From an uncultured Eubacteriales bacterium (GTDB lineage: Bacteria > Bacillota > Clostridia > Oscillospirales > CAG-272), in assembly GCA_949451655.1 (NCBI GenBank), contig CASTST010000006.1, positions 1 through 41,876 of the forward strand: DNA of 41,876 bases. The letters run 5' to 3'. The position numbers were made by a program, and so were the translations under genes. The notes beneath the pieces were generated by a model that saw only the letters and a list, made by a program, of their open reading frames with translations, made no database searches and was not told the origin of the DNA. Positions 34,872 to 41,358 of this stretch are shown here, in pieces (position 1 is the first letter of the stretch; every line of letters starts with the position of its first letter).

Positions 34872-35385
34872 TGCCTTGCCCCTTTCCCTGCTTCGTTTTC
34901 TTATTTTTACTCCGCAAAATCAACGCTGTTATGCAAAGTGCCGCGCCAACAACGCATATTCCCAGAAAAACCTGAAACGGCAGATAGGACAAAAGCGCAC
35001 CTTCTGCTTTTACAGTTCCACCTGTAAACAACATCAAAAGCATCCCCGCACCCCCGCAGAACAAAAGAGCCGCTCCAGCCATCATACAGCCATACCACAC
35101 AGGCAGAACCGCCTGCTGTGCTTTATTGGGAAACATAGCGCCTACCATACCTTCTCTGGTGGGACCAAACAAAAGATAATTCCCGGTCACATGCAAAATT
35201 GCGGCAGCCCGGCGCACTGTATCCGTATCCGGTTTCCCGGTTCCTGCTTCCCACTCTGTATATTCTTCGGGGGATACTCCCAGTCGTTCTGCTATTTCCT
35301 GCACCGACAATCCCGCCTTTTCCCTTGCATCGGCAAGACGCGCCGCGAGTGTCACCAATTCATCGCTTTTTTCTGTATTTTTCAC
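34846..35385 (-). CDS. XRE-family HTH regulator with C-terminal membrane segments
   Basis: A 179-residue protein with a GTG start at 35385, preceded by AAGGAAG. Residues about 12-68 form a Cro/CI helix-turn-helix (LADAREKAGLSVQEIAERLG, then SPEEYTEWEAGTGKPDTDTV). Two hydrophobic segments (about 96-120 and 133-157) and a very basic tail (KNKKTKQGKGQGNGRKTNRQ) follow. It is thus a membrane-tethered DNA-binding protein. It shares 26 nt with the downstream LRR gene in another frame. The ligand and target are unknown; control of its own two-gene unit is plausible. Confidence 0.85.
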   Translation of the reverse strand: MKNTEKSDELVTLAARLADAREKAGLSVQEIAERLGVSPEEYTEWEAGTGKPDTDTVRRAAAILHVTGNYLLFGPTREGMVGAMFPNKAQQAVLPVWYGCMMAGAALLFCGGAGMLLMLFTGGTVKAEGALLSYLPFQVFLGICVVGAALCITALILRSKNKKTKQGKGQGNGRKTNRQ

Positions 35386-35491
35386 ACGACTTCTTCCTTT
35401 ACAGTATTATCAGTTATTTTATTGTAGCATATTACAGAGCCGGTTTCCAGAGTTTTTTGTAAATATTCCGCCGCCGGGCAGAACGTCTCCC

Positions 35492-35520
35492 TTGATTTTC
35501 GCGTGCTTGTCTGTTATACT
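35492..35520 (+). promoter_or_regulatory. Predicted sigma-A promoter of the RHH-purB unit
   Basis: TTGATT (35492-35497), 17 bp, and TATACT (35515-35520), 54 bp before the first start codon. Confidence 0.7.
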
Positions 35521-35574
35521 ATAGTGTAAATAGTTTTATCCAATTTTTATATTTTGATAAAGGTATGAAAATCT

Positions 35575-35793
35575 ATGAAATCAAAAAATGAATTTACTGT
35601 GCGGCTGGATACCCAGCTTTATAAAAAACTGCTGTACGTTGCAGAGAAAGAAAACAATTCTCTGAACAATCACCTTCTGCATGTGATTCGCAACAACATA
35701 CAGTATTATGAAAAGACCCACGGTAAAATCAACGCGGCAGCCCTTCCGCTGCCGGATGACACACAGGAGGACACCCCAGAAAATGAAAGATAA
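35575..35793 (+). CDS. Arc-like ribbon-helix-helix DNA-binding protein
   Basis: A 72-residue protein. The first 48 residues match the Arc/MetJ ribbon-helix-helix layout: a beta strand FTVRLD, helix LYKKLLYVAEKEN, a turn with NSLNNHL, and a second helix HVIRNNIQYYEKTHG. The polar tail (NAAALPLPDDTQEDTPENER) is probably disordered. Such proteins bind DNA as dimers and act as repressors or antitoxins; no toxin gene follows. Only a weak AAAGG lies before the ATG. The last 11 nt overlap the start of purB in another frame. Confidence 0.8.
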   Translation: MKSKNEFTVRLDTQLYKKLLYVAEKENNSLNNHLLHVIRNNIQYYEKTHGKINAAALPLPDDTQEDTPENER

Positions 35794-37216
35794 CCGAAAT
35801 TACGAAAGTCCCTTCTCCACAAGATACGCAAGCGCTGAAATGCAGTATCTGTTTTCCGCCGACATGAAATTCACTACATGGCGCGCGCTGTGGATTGCCC
35901 TTGCAGAAGCAGAACAGCGGGAAGGATTGGACATTACTGACGCCCAGCTGGAAGAAATGCGCGCCCATGAAAAAGACGTGGATTATGCCGCAGCCGCAGC
36001 ATATGAAAAAGAGCTGCGCCACGACGTTATGGCACACATTCACGCATGGGGGGATCAGATTCCCGGCGCCCGCCCCATCATCCATCTTGGCGCTACCTCC
36101 TGCTATGTTGGCGACAACACCGATATGATCATTATGAAAAAAGCTCTGGAACTGGTGCGGGGCAAGCTGCTGCGCGTTATTCAGAATTTACGGAATTTCG
36201 CTATGGAATATCGGGAAATGCCTGCATTGGCATATACCCATTTGCAGCCCGCACAGCTTACTACGGTAGGCAAGCGCGCTACTCTGTGGCTGTACGATCT
36301 GCTGTTGGATCTGGAGGATCTGGACTATGTAGCCGGCGGTTTACTGCTTCTGGGATCCAAAGGAACCACAGGAACACAGGCAAGCTTTCTGGAGCTGTTT
36401 GACGGTGACGCGGACAAGGTTGTCCGGGCAGAAGAATACATTGCGTCCAAATTCGGCTTTGCCGGGTGCGTACCCGTCAGCGGTCAAACCTATACACGCA
36501 AGCATGACAGTCGGGTTATGTCTGTTTTGTCCGGCATCGCGCAGTCTGCATATAAGTTCTCCGGAGACATGCGCATCGCCCAATCCTTCATGGAAATGGA
36601 AGAACCTTTCGAAAAGCATCAAATCGGTTCCTCCGCTATGCCCTACAAGCGCAATCCCATGCGCAGTGAACGCATTGCGGCGCTCGCACGCTATGTGATC
36701 TCCGATTCGCTGAACCCTGCCATCACCGCAGGTACCCAGTGGTTTGAACGTACATTGGACGACAGTGCAAACAAGCGCATTTCTATGGCGGAAGCATTTT
36801 TGGCTGTCGATGCAATTCTCAATATATACATCAACGTTTCTGAAAACATCGTAGTCAATCCTATGGTGATCCGTTCTCGCGTAATGGACAACCTGCCCTA
36901 TATGGCAAGTGAAAACATCATGATGGAAGCTGTAAAACGTGGCGGCGACCGGCAGGAGCTCCATGAACGGATCCGCGTGCACTCTATCGCCAGTGCGGAA
37001 CAGGTGAAGAAATTCGGTAAACGGCACGACTTGATTCAGCGCATCGAAGAAGATCCCCTCTTCCCGCTGACCAAAGAAGAGATTGAAGCACAATTGCAGC
37101 CGGAAAATTATACCGGACGCAGTGCGGATCAGGTATGTGCTTTCGTAGAAAAAATTGATGCAATATTAGAAGAAAACCGTTCTGCAATGGGAGCCGGTGC
37201 AGAATTGACTGTGTAA
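35783..37216 (+). CDS. purB: Adenylosuccinate lyase
   Basis: Acts twice in purine synthesis: it cleaves SAICAR to AICAR and adenylosuccinate to AMP, releasing fumarate. The start at 35783 is chosen because homology begins at MKDNRNYESPFSTRYAS and AGGAGG lies 12 nt upstream; the longer frame from 35708 runs inside the RHH gene. The 477-residue form resembles the longer type also found in animals. Seen: THLQPAQLTTVGKR near 152-165, the GTTGTQ segment near 196, and the superfamily signature SSAMPYKRNP (Ser283-Pro292). It is second in the unit with the RHH gene and no other pur genes adjoin. Confidence 0.97.
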   Translation: MKDNRNYESPFSTRYASAEMQYLFSADMKFTTWRALWIALAEAEQREGLDITDAQLEEMRAHEKDVDYAAAAAYEKELRHDVMAHIHAWGDQIPGARPIIHLGATSCYVGDNTDMIIMKKALELVRGKLLRVIQNLRNFAMEYREMPALAYTHLQPAQLTTVGKRATLWLYDLLLDLEDLDYVAGGLLLLGSKGTTGTQASFLELFDGDADKVVRAEEYIASKFGFAGCVPVSGQTYTRKHDSRVMSVLSGIAQSAYKFSGDMRIAQSFMEMEEPFEKHQIGSSAMPYKRNPMRSERIAALARYVISDSLNPAITAGTQWFERTLDDSANKRISMAEAFLAVDAILNIYINVSENIVVNPMVIRSRVMDNLPYMASENIMMEAVKRGGDRQELHERIRVHSIASAEQVKKFGKRHDLIQRIEEDPLFPLTKEEIEAQLQPENYTGRSADQVCAFVEKIDAILEENRSAMGAGAELTV

Positions 37217-37235
37217 TTTTTATTGAAATAGATTA

Positions 37236-37268
37236 AAACAGATCCCGCAGCATGCGGGATCTGTTTTG
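37236..37268 (+). terminator. Rho-independent terminator of purB
   Basis: The stem AAAACAGATCCCGCA / TGCGGGATCTGTTTT ends in a short T run, 20 nt after the stop codon. Confidence 0.87.
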
Positions 37269-37275
37269 CTTAGTT

Positions 37276-37690
37276 GACACCGCCCCTTGCATGGGGAGAC
37301 TTTAATCTAACTTTAGAAGAAAGCGCGCACCGCAAGCCTCATCATACTTTGGCTCCTTTATGCCAAAAAGGCGCACCACAGTTTTCACCCATGTTAAAGC
37401 CCCTTGTGCAAAGAAGGTACACCACAATTCACACCATGTTAAGCCTCCCTTGTGCAAAGGGAGGTGGCGCGGCGTAGCCGTGTCGGAGGGATTGTCTAAG
37501 TTACACTGCCGATTTGTAAAATACTGTAAAACGACAGCAAGACAACCCCTCCGTCAACTTCGCTTCGCTTAGTTGACACCTCCCCGGGAGTTCGCGCAGC
37601 GAATCTCCTCCACTGGGGAGGCTTTTTTGGGGGGTCCTTTGCAACAGTTTCCTTATAGAACCACACAGCAAATCCTCGCGTATGAGCCTT
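37276..37690. repeat. Palindromic intergenic repeat cluster, copy H
   Basis: Several decayed left arms (37276-37440) precede the main unit at 37441-37628: CCTCCCTTGTGCAAAGGGAG, variable stem GGCGTAGCC, GGAGGGATTGT, core CTGCCGATTTGTA and GTAAAACGACAGCA, ACAACCCCTCCG, stem GTCAAC...GTTGAC, a duplicated inner stem TTCGCGCAGCGAA and a right arm ending GGGGAGGCTTTTTT. Remnants continue to 37690. It is in a convergent gap, and no gene is seen in 37269-37702. Confidence 0.85.
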
Positions 37691-37702
37691 GTGAATGCAA
37701 AA

Positions 37703-37730
37703 GCAAACCCGCCCTGACGGGCGGGTTTGC
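37703..37730 (-). terminator. Rho-independent terminator of putP
   Basis: A perfect 12-bp stem GCAAACCCGCCC / GGGCGGGTTTGC with a 4-nt loop is followed on the minus strand by TTTTGC. Confidence 0.85.
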
Positions 37731-37772
37731 TTGCTGCAAGCGGCGTTAAAGATTTACCTACCGCTATTGTTA

Positions 37773-39323
37773 TTATTCATCTGTGGACTTGTCCGTAGCT
37801 CTGTCGTAAATCGCCGTGATCTTTTCCGAAGGTGCAGGCGTAATCAGAGAAACGATCACAGAGAATGCAAGACCTGCGACAAAACCGGGTAAAATCTCAT
37901 ATATTCCACTGACAAACAAAGGCTTGTCCAGAATCGTTCCCGTGCAAAGCACAAGCCAAAGAATATCTACAGCAGCGCCGGCAACAATACCTGCCACAGC
38001 CCCCTGATAGTTAAAACGTTTCCAGAACAACGAAAGTATCACCACGGGTCCGAAAGCAGCGCCAAACAATCCCCATGCGTTTTCAACCATGTTCATAATA
38101 TTTGCAGACCAGGAGGTTGCATCGTGGAGCCCTGCAGACGCAATAAAGAAAGCAACCAAAGAAACCACAAGCACAACGATTCTGCCAACCCAAAGGATTT
38201 CCCGATCCGAGCTTTTATTCTTGCGGAATATCGGCTTATAAATATCACTTGTAAAAGATGAAGATGCAACGAGAAGCTGACTGTCGGCAGTAGACATGGA
38301 CGCTGCGATGATTGCAGACAGCAGAATGCCTACGATAAAGGGCGGGAAAATATCCTTCACAACATAGATAAATATCTTTTCCTGAGAACCGGGAAGCAGC
38401 GTCTCAGCAAGAGACGCGCCATCCGACATTATGTATGCTCTGCCAAGGATCGCTATGGCAATTGCGGCGCCAAGGGAGAGAATAACCCAAACGATAGCAA
38501 CAGCGGCAGACTTTTTGATCATTGAAGGCTTTTTGATAGACATAAATCTTACAAGAATATGAGGCATACCAAAATAACCAAGACCCCAGCTGAGCCCAGA
38601 AATAATATCGCGCGGGTCCGCAGCAAAAGGATTTGTACCAAATGCGGAAATATCACCGCCAAGCGCACCGTAAAATCCGTTATCAAAAGTGCCTGTAGAA
38701 CACATAAGAATCGGCACGGCAAGAAGCGCAACAAGCATCAGAATTCCTTGAAAAAAGTCTGTCCAGCAAACGGCCTTGAACCCTCCGAGAAAGGTATAAA
38801 CAAGGATAAGCAGCGCAAAAATAAGCATTGCAAGCTCCTTATGGTCGTTAAACCAAGGCATTACCGAACAAAAAACAGCGGTACCTGCGTTAAATGCCGA
38901 TGCTACGTAAACAGTGAAGCTGATAAGAAAGATGACCGCGCAAATAACCTTCAAGGCGTTACCGGAAGAAGCAAAACGATTGGAAAGATATTGCGGAAGC
39001 GTTATTGCATCATCCGCAGCAGCGGAAAAACGACGCAGCCGACGGGCAACAAATATCCAGTTTGCTATGGTACCCAAACCGAGACCCAGACCGATCCATA
39101 CTTTGCCGAGACCAAACGCAAGAATACTCCCGGGAAGTCCCATAAGCAGCCAACCGCTCATGTCAGACGCCTGAGCGCTCATTGCAGTGACAAAAGGACC
39201 CATTGATCTTCCGCCGAGAAAATAATCCTTCTCGCCGCCGATTCCCGATTTTGATTTAAAGAAAAAGACTACGCCGATGGCAAGCATTGCCGCAAAGTAC
39301 AGGACAAACGCGAAAATTTCCAT
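37773..39323 (-). CDS. putP: Sodium/proline symporter (SSS family)
   Basis: Imports proline with sodium across the cytoplasmic membrane. The 516 residues form about 13 membrane segments. The near-invariant PutP stretch AQASDMSGWLLMGLPGSI (about residues 50-67) and the SSS signatures GGFKAVCWTDFFQG and SAIIAASMSTADSQLLVASS are present. The start at 39323 is preceded by GAGAAAGGAAG. The predicted leader is about 200 nt and has several hairpins, including a terminator-like one close to the transcript start. It may supply proline as nutrient or osmoprotectant. Monocistronic. Confidence 0.95.
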   Translation of the reverse strand: MEIFAFVLYFAAMLAIGVVFFFKSKSGIGGEKDYFLGGRSMGPFVTAMSAQASDMSGWLLMGLPGSILAFGLGKVWIGLGLGLGTIANWIFVARRLRRFSAAADDAITLPQYLSNRFASSGNALKVICAVIFLISFTVYVASAFNAGTAVFCSVMPWFNDHKELAMLIFALLILVYTFLGGFKAVCWTDFFQGILMLVALLAVPILMCSTGTFDNGFYGALGGDISAFGTNPFAADPRDIISGLSWGLGYFGMPHILVRFMSIKKPSMIKKSAAVAIVWVILSLGAAIAIAILGRAYIMSDGASLAETLLPGSQEKIFIYVVKDIFPPFIVGILLSAIIAASMSTADSQLLVASSSFTSDIYKPIFRKNKSSDREILWVGRIVVLVVSLVAFFIASAGLHDATSWSANIMNMVENAWGLFGAAFGPVVILSLFWKRFNYQGAVAGIVAGAAVDILWLVLCTGTILDKPLFVSGIYEILPGFVAGLAFSVIVSLITPAPSEKITAIYDRATDKSTDE

Positions 39324-39420
39324 TTAAAGCACTTCCTTTCTCCTGTGCGCGCACCGCGCCGCATAAAAATGTGAAAAAATTCAAATGTTTCTAATATTCG
39401 GCATTATTGTACCATAAAAG

Positions 39421-39470
39421 CAAACGCGAAGCGTTTGTCAGCGGCAAAGCCGCCGAATACGCAGTATTCG
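39421..39470. repeat. Three tandem triloop hairpins in the putP leader
   Basis: Three perfect stems follow each other within 50 bp: CAAACGC-gaa-GCGTTTG (39421-39437), GCGGC-aaa-GCCGC (39441-39453) and CGAATAC-gca-GTATTCG (39454-39470). Each has a 3-nt loop. No T run follows. Confidence 0.8.
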
Positions 39471-39485
39471 CTTTTAGCCGTCAAT

Positions 39486-39528
39486 AAAAACAGCGCAATG
39501 CCGCATGGCATTGGTATAAGCTGTTTTT
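39486..39528 (-). promoter_or_regulatory. Nested terminator-like hairpin at the 5' end of the putP transcript
   Basis: Outer arms AAAAACAGC (39486-39494) and GCTGTTTTT (39520-39528) enclose an inner hairpin CAATGCC-N4-GGCATTG (39496-39513). On the minus strand it begins right after the predicted start site and ends GCTGTTTTTATT, which could act as an attenuator. The inner hairpin recurs before cysK. Confidence 0.6.
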
Positions 39529-39557
39529 ATTATACCATAAACTGTATAAAAATGCAA
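39529..39557 (-). promoter_or_regulatory. Predicted sigma-A promoter of putP
   Basis: On the minus strand TTGCAT (39552-39557), 17 bp, and a consensus TATAAT (39529-39534). A partial copy of the -10 region (TTTATGGTACAATAA) recurs near 39403-39417. Confidence 0.7.
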
Positions 39558-39582
39558 TATGGCACTGAGCTAAAAAAGGCTC

Positions 39583-40052
39583 CCATTTGCAGCTGCTAAA
39601 CGAAAAAGCCCCATGTGAGGATCCGCTGCGTAGTTCCAAATGAAAAAGGCTCCTTTGTGCGGTGGTTCGCAAACGAACCACTGGGGCATCCCGCGATAGC
39701 GCAACTTCAACCCGAAGGCTCCCGTGTGAGAATCTGCTTTGCGGCTTCATAGGGTTCTCCGCTAAGCATAAAACGAAAGGCCCCCTTGTGTAAAGGGGGC
39801 TCCCGCGTAGCGGGTGGGGGATTGTCCTGCCGCCATTTTTCAGTATTTTCAAACCGACAGTATTACTTATACAATCCCTCCGACACGGCTACGCCGCGCC
39901 ACCTCCCTTTGCACAAGGGAGGCTTATAAAGTTTAATGTGACTTTGCCGTGCCACCTCCCTTTGCTGGGGGGAGGCTTTTACAGTTTGATGAGGTTTTGC
40001 TGTACCACCTCCCTGGGAGGTTGCAAAGCAAACTCCTTCACTGGGGAGGCTT
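39583..40052. repeat. Palindromic intergenic repeat cluster, copy I (largest)
   Basis: Decayed arms (39583-39777) lead to a main unit at 39778-39925: GGCCCCCTTGTGTAAAGGGG, variable stem CCCGC-gta-GCGGG, GGGGGATTGT, a core with CAAACCGACAGTA, ACAATCCCTCCG, stem ACGGC-tac-GCCG, and the arm ACCTCCCTTTGCACAAGGG. Two more right arms follow (39950-39977 and 40005-40050). It lies beyond the 3' end of cysK and upstream of the putP promoter. Only repeat sequence is seen in 39558-40069. Confidence 0.85.
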
Positions 40053-40069
40053 GGAATTTGCCTTTTTTC

Positions 40070-41002
40070 TCATTCTCCCGCAAATAACGGCGTTGAAAAA
40101 TACCGCTCCGCTGTATCCGGCAAAATCGTCACTACCGTTTTCCCGGGTCCCAGCTTCTTTGCAAGCTTCAGCGCGGCACATACATTCGTGCCTGCCGATA
40201 TACCGCACATCAGCCCTTCCTCACGCGCCAGCCTCCGTGCCGTTCCTATCGCTTCATCATCTGTTACAATACATACTTCACTGTAAATCTCACAGTTCAG
40301 TATCGGAGGAATCAATCCGTCTCCAATTCCCATTTGTATGTGCGTGCCGATATTTCCGCCTGCCAGAATCGCAGCATTCTCCGGTTCCACCGCCCAGATT
40401 TCAATATCCGGATTCTGCGCACGTAGCACCTCTCCAATTCCGGTAATTGTACCTCCTGTTCCTATTCCTGAACAAAATCCATGTATCGGTCCCGCTACCT
40501 GTTCCAACAGTTCCACACCTGTATGGTGCCTGTGCGCCATAGGATTTGCGATATTTTCAAACTGCTGGGGAACAAACACCATAGGGTCCTCTTTTGCCAT
40601 GGTCAACGCCCGATTTAAACACTCTTCAATACAATCCCCGATATTTCCCGCGTCATGCACCAGTATCACTTCTGCTCCATAGTGGCGCACCAGCTTGCGG
40701 CGTTCTTCACTGACAGAGTCCGGCATAATGATGATTGTGCGATACCCGCGCACCGCCCCCACCAGGGCAAGCCCGATTCCCTGATTTCCGCTGGTAGGCT
40801 CTACGATAACCGTACCCGGTCCGATCAGCCCCTTCTTTTCCGCATCCAAAATCATATTATATGCAGTTCTGGTTTTGATGGAACCGCCCACATTCAATCC
40901 TTCAAATTTAACCAGCACCTCCGCCATATCCGGCGCGGTCATTCTGGAAAGGCGGATTACCGGGGTGCGCCCCACCGCCTCTAATATATTATCACAAATC
41001 AT
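40070..41002 (-). CDS. cysK: Cysteine synthase (O-acetylserine sulfhydrylase family)
   Basis: A PLP enzyme making cysteine from O-acetylserine and sulfide in the cytoplasm. The start at 41002 is chosen because GGAG lies 6 nt upstream and the predicted promoter lies between it and the longer in-frame ATG at 41092. 310 residues, normal length. Lys43 in VGGSIKTR is the Schiff-base lysine, GTGGTITG is the PLP phosphate loop, and DTAERYFST ends the protein as in CysK. Differences from typical CysK: SGNQG instead of SGNTG in the substrate loop, KTR instead of KDR, and GISAGTN instead of GISSGA. A related activity such as cystathionine beta-synthase or use of another acceptor cannot be excluded. Monocistronic. 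Confidence 0.9.
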   Translation of the reverse strand: MICDNILEAVGRTPVIRLSRMTAPDMAEVLVKFEGLNVGGSIKTRTAYNMILDAEKKGLIGPGTVIVEPTSGNQGIGLALVGAVRGYRTIIIMPDSVSEERRKLVRHYGAEVILVHDAGNIGDCIEECLNRALTMAKEDPMVFVPQQFENIANPMAHRHHTGVELLEQVAGPIHGFCSGIGTGGTITGIGEVLRAQNPDIEIWAVEPENAAILAGGNIGTHIQMGIGDGLIPPILNCEIYSEVCIVTDDEAIGTARRLAREEGLMCGISAGTNVCAALKLAKKLGPGKTVVTILPDTAERYFSTPLFAGE

Positions 41003-41030
41003 ATTCGTCTCCAATCCGCCTGCTGCGGCA

Positions 41031-41048
41031 CAATGCCAAGCGGCATTG
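41031..41048 (-). promoter_or_regulatory. 5'-end hairpin of the cysK transcript, shared with putP
   Basis: CAATGCC-N4-GGCATTG, with the 16-base step to the -10 box exactly as at putP (41048 to 41064; 39513 to 39529). The stem is perfect in both although the loop differs (aagc here, gcat at putP). Confidence 0.65.
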
Positions 41049-41063
41049 ACATAGTCTTTTTTT

Positions 41064-41092
41064 ATTATACACATTTCCCCCATAGATTGCAA
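41064..41092 (-). promoter_or_regulatory. Predicted sigma-A promoter of cysK
   Basis: On the minus strand TTGCAA (41087-41092), 17 bp, and TATAAT (41064-41069). It shows that translation cannot begin at the upstream ATG at 41092. Confidence 0.72.
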
Positions 41093-41135
41093 CAGGATCC
41101 CAGAAAATCCATTGCTTGACCTGTACAGGAAACTG

Positions 41136-41164
41136 TTGACAAACAGGATGCGGTTGTGTATACT
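41136..41164 (+). promoter_or_regulatory. Predicted sigma-A promoter of the leader ORF and lipoprotein
   Basis: A consensus TTGACA (41136-41141), 17 bp, and TATACT (41159-41164). Confidence 0.78.
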
Positions 41165-41212
41165 ACAAATGTAAAGAAATATATTACACGATATCGACGA
41201 AAGGACACTCTT

Positions 41213-41260
41213 ATGAAACTATGCAGGAATTGCCGATATAACGGAGCCAAACCGATGTAA
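41213..41260 (+). CDS. Putative 15-residue leader peptide
   Basis: The short ORF MKLCRNCRYNGAKPM has GAAAGGA 7 nt before its ATG, about 40 nt after the predicted transcript start. Two of its residues are cysteine (codons 4 and 7). It stops two bases before a terminator hairpin. The layout of promoter, ribosome binding site, mini-ORF, terminator and then a gene is that of a translational attenuator. It could instead be a small independent peptide or chance. Confidence 0.4.
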   Translation: MKLCRNCRYNGAKPM

Positions 41261-41261
41261 T

Positions 41262-41300
41262 GTCTGCAAAGCAGTTTATGTTTTGCGGACTTTTTTATTT
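41262..41300 (+). terminator. Terminator or attenuator before the lipoprotein gene
   Basis: GTCTGCAAA (41262-41270) pairs with TTTGCGGAC (41282-41290) with one G-U pair, followed by TTTTTTATTTT. The next gene starts 59 nt further on with no clear promoter of its own, so readthrough may control it. Confidence 0.72.
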
Positions 41301-41358
41301 TCGACAAAATCTGACGCTGTATTACTAAGTTTTTACCGAAACAAAAGGAGAAATTACC

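Noticed and set aside
39583..40052. Repeat clusters as insertion sequences
   Set aside because: No ORF inside any copy encodes a transposase and no consistent target-site duplication could be read at the edges. A non-autonomous element remains possible.
41003..41063. SAM or cysteine riboswitch before cysK
   Set aside because: The leader is about 60 nt with only two small hairpins and no recognisable SAM-box elements.
41260..41330. Second small ORF starting at the TAATG after the leader peptide
   Set aside because: It runs through the terminator stem and T run and has no separate ribosome binding site.
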